This document shows positions 14,399 through 14,981 of a stretch of DNA of 14,981 nucleotides, one piece after another. The position numbers were made by a program, and so were the translations under genes. Location: positions 1 through 14,981 of the forward strand of contig JAEUMU010000033.1 in the NCBI GenBank assembly GCA_016791325.1, written 5' to 3'. The first letter of the stretch is position 1, and the number at the start of each line of letters is the position of its first letter. The stretch is from Hyphomonadaceae bacterium. GTDB taxonomy: Bacteria > Pseudomonadota > Alphaproteobacteria > Caulobacterales > Aquidulcibacteraceae. The notes under the pieces were generated by a model that was not told where the DNA came from, ran no database searches, and saw nothing but the letters and a program-made list of their open reading frames with translations.

Positions 14399-14981
14399 TC
14401 ACTCTCCGTTTCGCCACGCGCCGAAATGCGCTTCCAGAAACGCCAGCATCGCCTGCCAATCCTCAGGCTCCACGCCATGGAACCCGCGCCGCAGCCAGAA
14501 AGCGATGCCGCCAGCGGCATTGAACGCGCCAATATCGGCTTGGTCGAGGCCGCGCGCGCCAAGCAGCTCATAAACCGGATCGGCCTCCAGCGCAGCGCGA
14601 TAGCTGCCCAACGGATCCGCCCAGCGATCGCGCCGCGCGCCGCCGAGGAAGATCGGGCGCGGGGCGATCAACGCCAGCAATTCATGCTGATCCACCGGCA
14701 GATCGCTCTCGCGCCCGGCATAGGCTTCGTAGCGCGTGGCGAACCAGTGTGGGTAAACCAGCGTGATCTGTGCGATGCTTTCGCCGACGCCGCCGCGCGC
14801 CAGCGCAGCGCCCCCGGTTCCCGATTGATTGGCGATCACCGCGGCGATGCGCGCATCGAACGCCCCGGCGACAAGCGCAGCCTTGCCGAAACGCGAATGC
14901 CCAAGGGAGATATAATTGGCGCCAGCCAAGCGCGGATCGGCGCTCAGCACGTCGATCATGCGCGAATAGAGCCACGCCCAC
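14399..14981 (-). CDS. CE15-like alpha/beta hydrolase (glucuronoyl-esterase type), 5' part outside window
   Basis: The last 193 residues of an alpha/beta hydrolase; the frame is open to the right edge of the window, so the start is missing. The stretch matches bacterial glucuronoyl esterases (CE15): WAWLYSRMIDVL, then the nucleophile elbow GHSRFGKAAL (Ser29 of the visible part), NQSGTGGAAL, a VYPHWF segment, LPVDQHELLALIAPRPIF, RWADP and PVYELLG. Near the end, RRGFHGVEPEDW holds the likely catalytic histidine (visible residue 168). Such enzymes cleave the ester between lignin alcohols and glucuronic acid on xylan. Glutamine stands where fungal enzymes have the catalytic acid (ESG), so the acid probably comes from elsewhere, for example the RDRWADP loop. 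It could also be a related acetyl-xylan-type esterase. A signal peptide cannot be judged. Confidence 0.75.
   Translation of the reverse strand, partial: WAWLYSRMIDVLSADPRLAGANYISLGHSRFGKAALVAGAFDARIAAVIANQSGTGGAALARGGVGESIAQITLVYPHWFATRYEAYAGRESDLPVDQHELLALIAPRPIFLGGARRDRWADPLGSYRAALEADPVYELLGARGLDQADIGAFNAAGGIAFWLRRGFHGVEPEDWQAMLAFLEAHFGAWRNGE

Overview
The window is about 15 kb of GC-rich, gene-dense chromosomal DNA. It looks like an alphaproteobacterium, probably near Caulobacterales/Hyphomonadaceae. The grounds are a fused CysN-CysC sulfate-activation enzyme, the long two-domain dCTP deaminase type, a DUF502 membrane protein, ApaG, and one promoter that fits the Caulobacter housekeeping sigma pattern. 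The taxonomic call is inference. I see no tRNA, rRNA, CRISPR array, insertion sequence or prophage gene.

Left part (1-7364, all minus strand): transcription runs right to left through a tripartite MacAB-TolC-like exporter: periplasmic adaptor (5838-7364), ABC ATPase (5125-5838), MacB-type permease (3903-5141) and TolC-type outer-membrane channel (2587-3888). After only 49 bp it continues into cysD (1629-2537) and the 5' part of cysNC (1-1629, running off the window). Starts and stops overlap or nearly touch, so this may be one transcription unit that joins an exporter to sulfate activation.

Middle (7419-9043): two exported EF-hand proteins. One is periplasmic with six Ca2+-binding-type loops arranged as three pairs (7467-8072). 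The other is a lipoprotein with four loops (8366-8866). Between them, on the minus strand, lies a series of stem-loops that display CCUCCC-type (anti-Shine-Dalgarno) sequences in their loops and end in an intrinsic terminator. This resembles alphaproteobacterial CcsR/'cuckoo' small RNAs and is the most interesting item here. A divergent promoter region separates the lipoprotein from an OmpR/EnvZ-type two-component system (9044-9766 and 9763-11166, plus strand). The arrangement suggests an envelope-sensing module (sensor kinase, EF-hand proteins, exporter), but the functional link is inferred from position only.

Right part (11163-14981): mostly housekeeping genes. A GNAT acetyltransferase and dcd (minus) converge on the kinase gene, and the two strands share a CTAG stop. 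apaG and a cupin protein (plus) diverge from dcd, with an apaG promoter that predicts a leaderless mRNA. A DUF502 membrane protein and the 3' end of a CE15-like (glucuronoyl-esterase-type) hydrolase lie on the minus strand. The cupin and DUF502 genes overlap tail to tail by 36 bp.

No gene-free stretch exceeds 300 bp. The two longest gaps, 8073-8365 and 8867-9043, are described as RNA or regulatory features.
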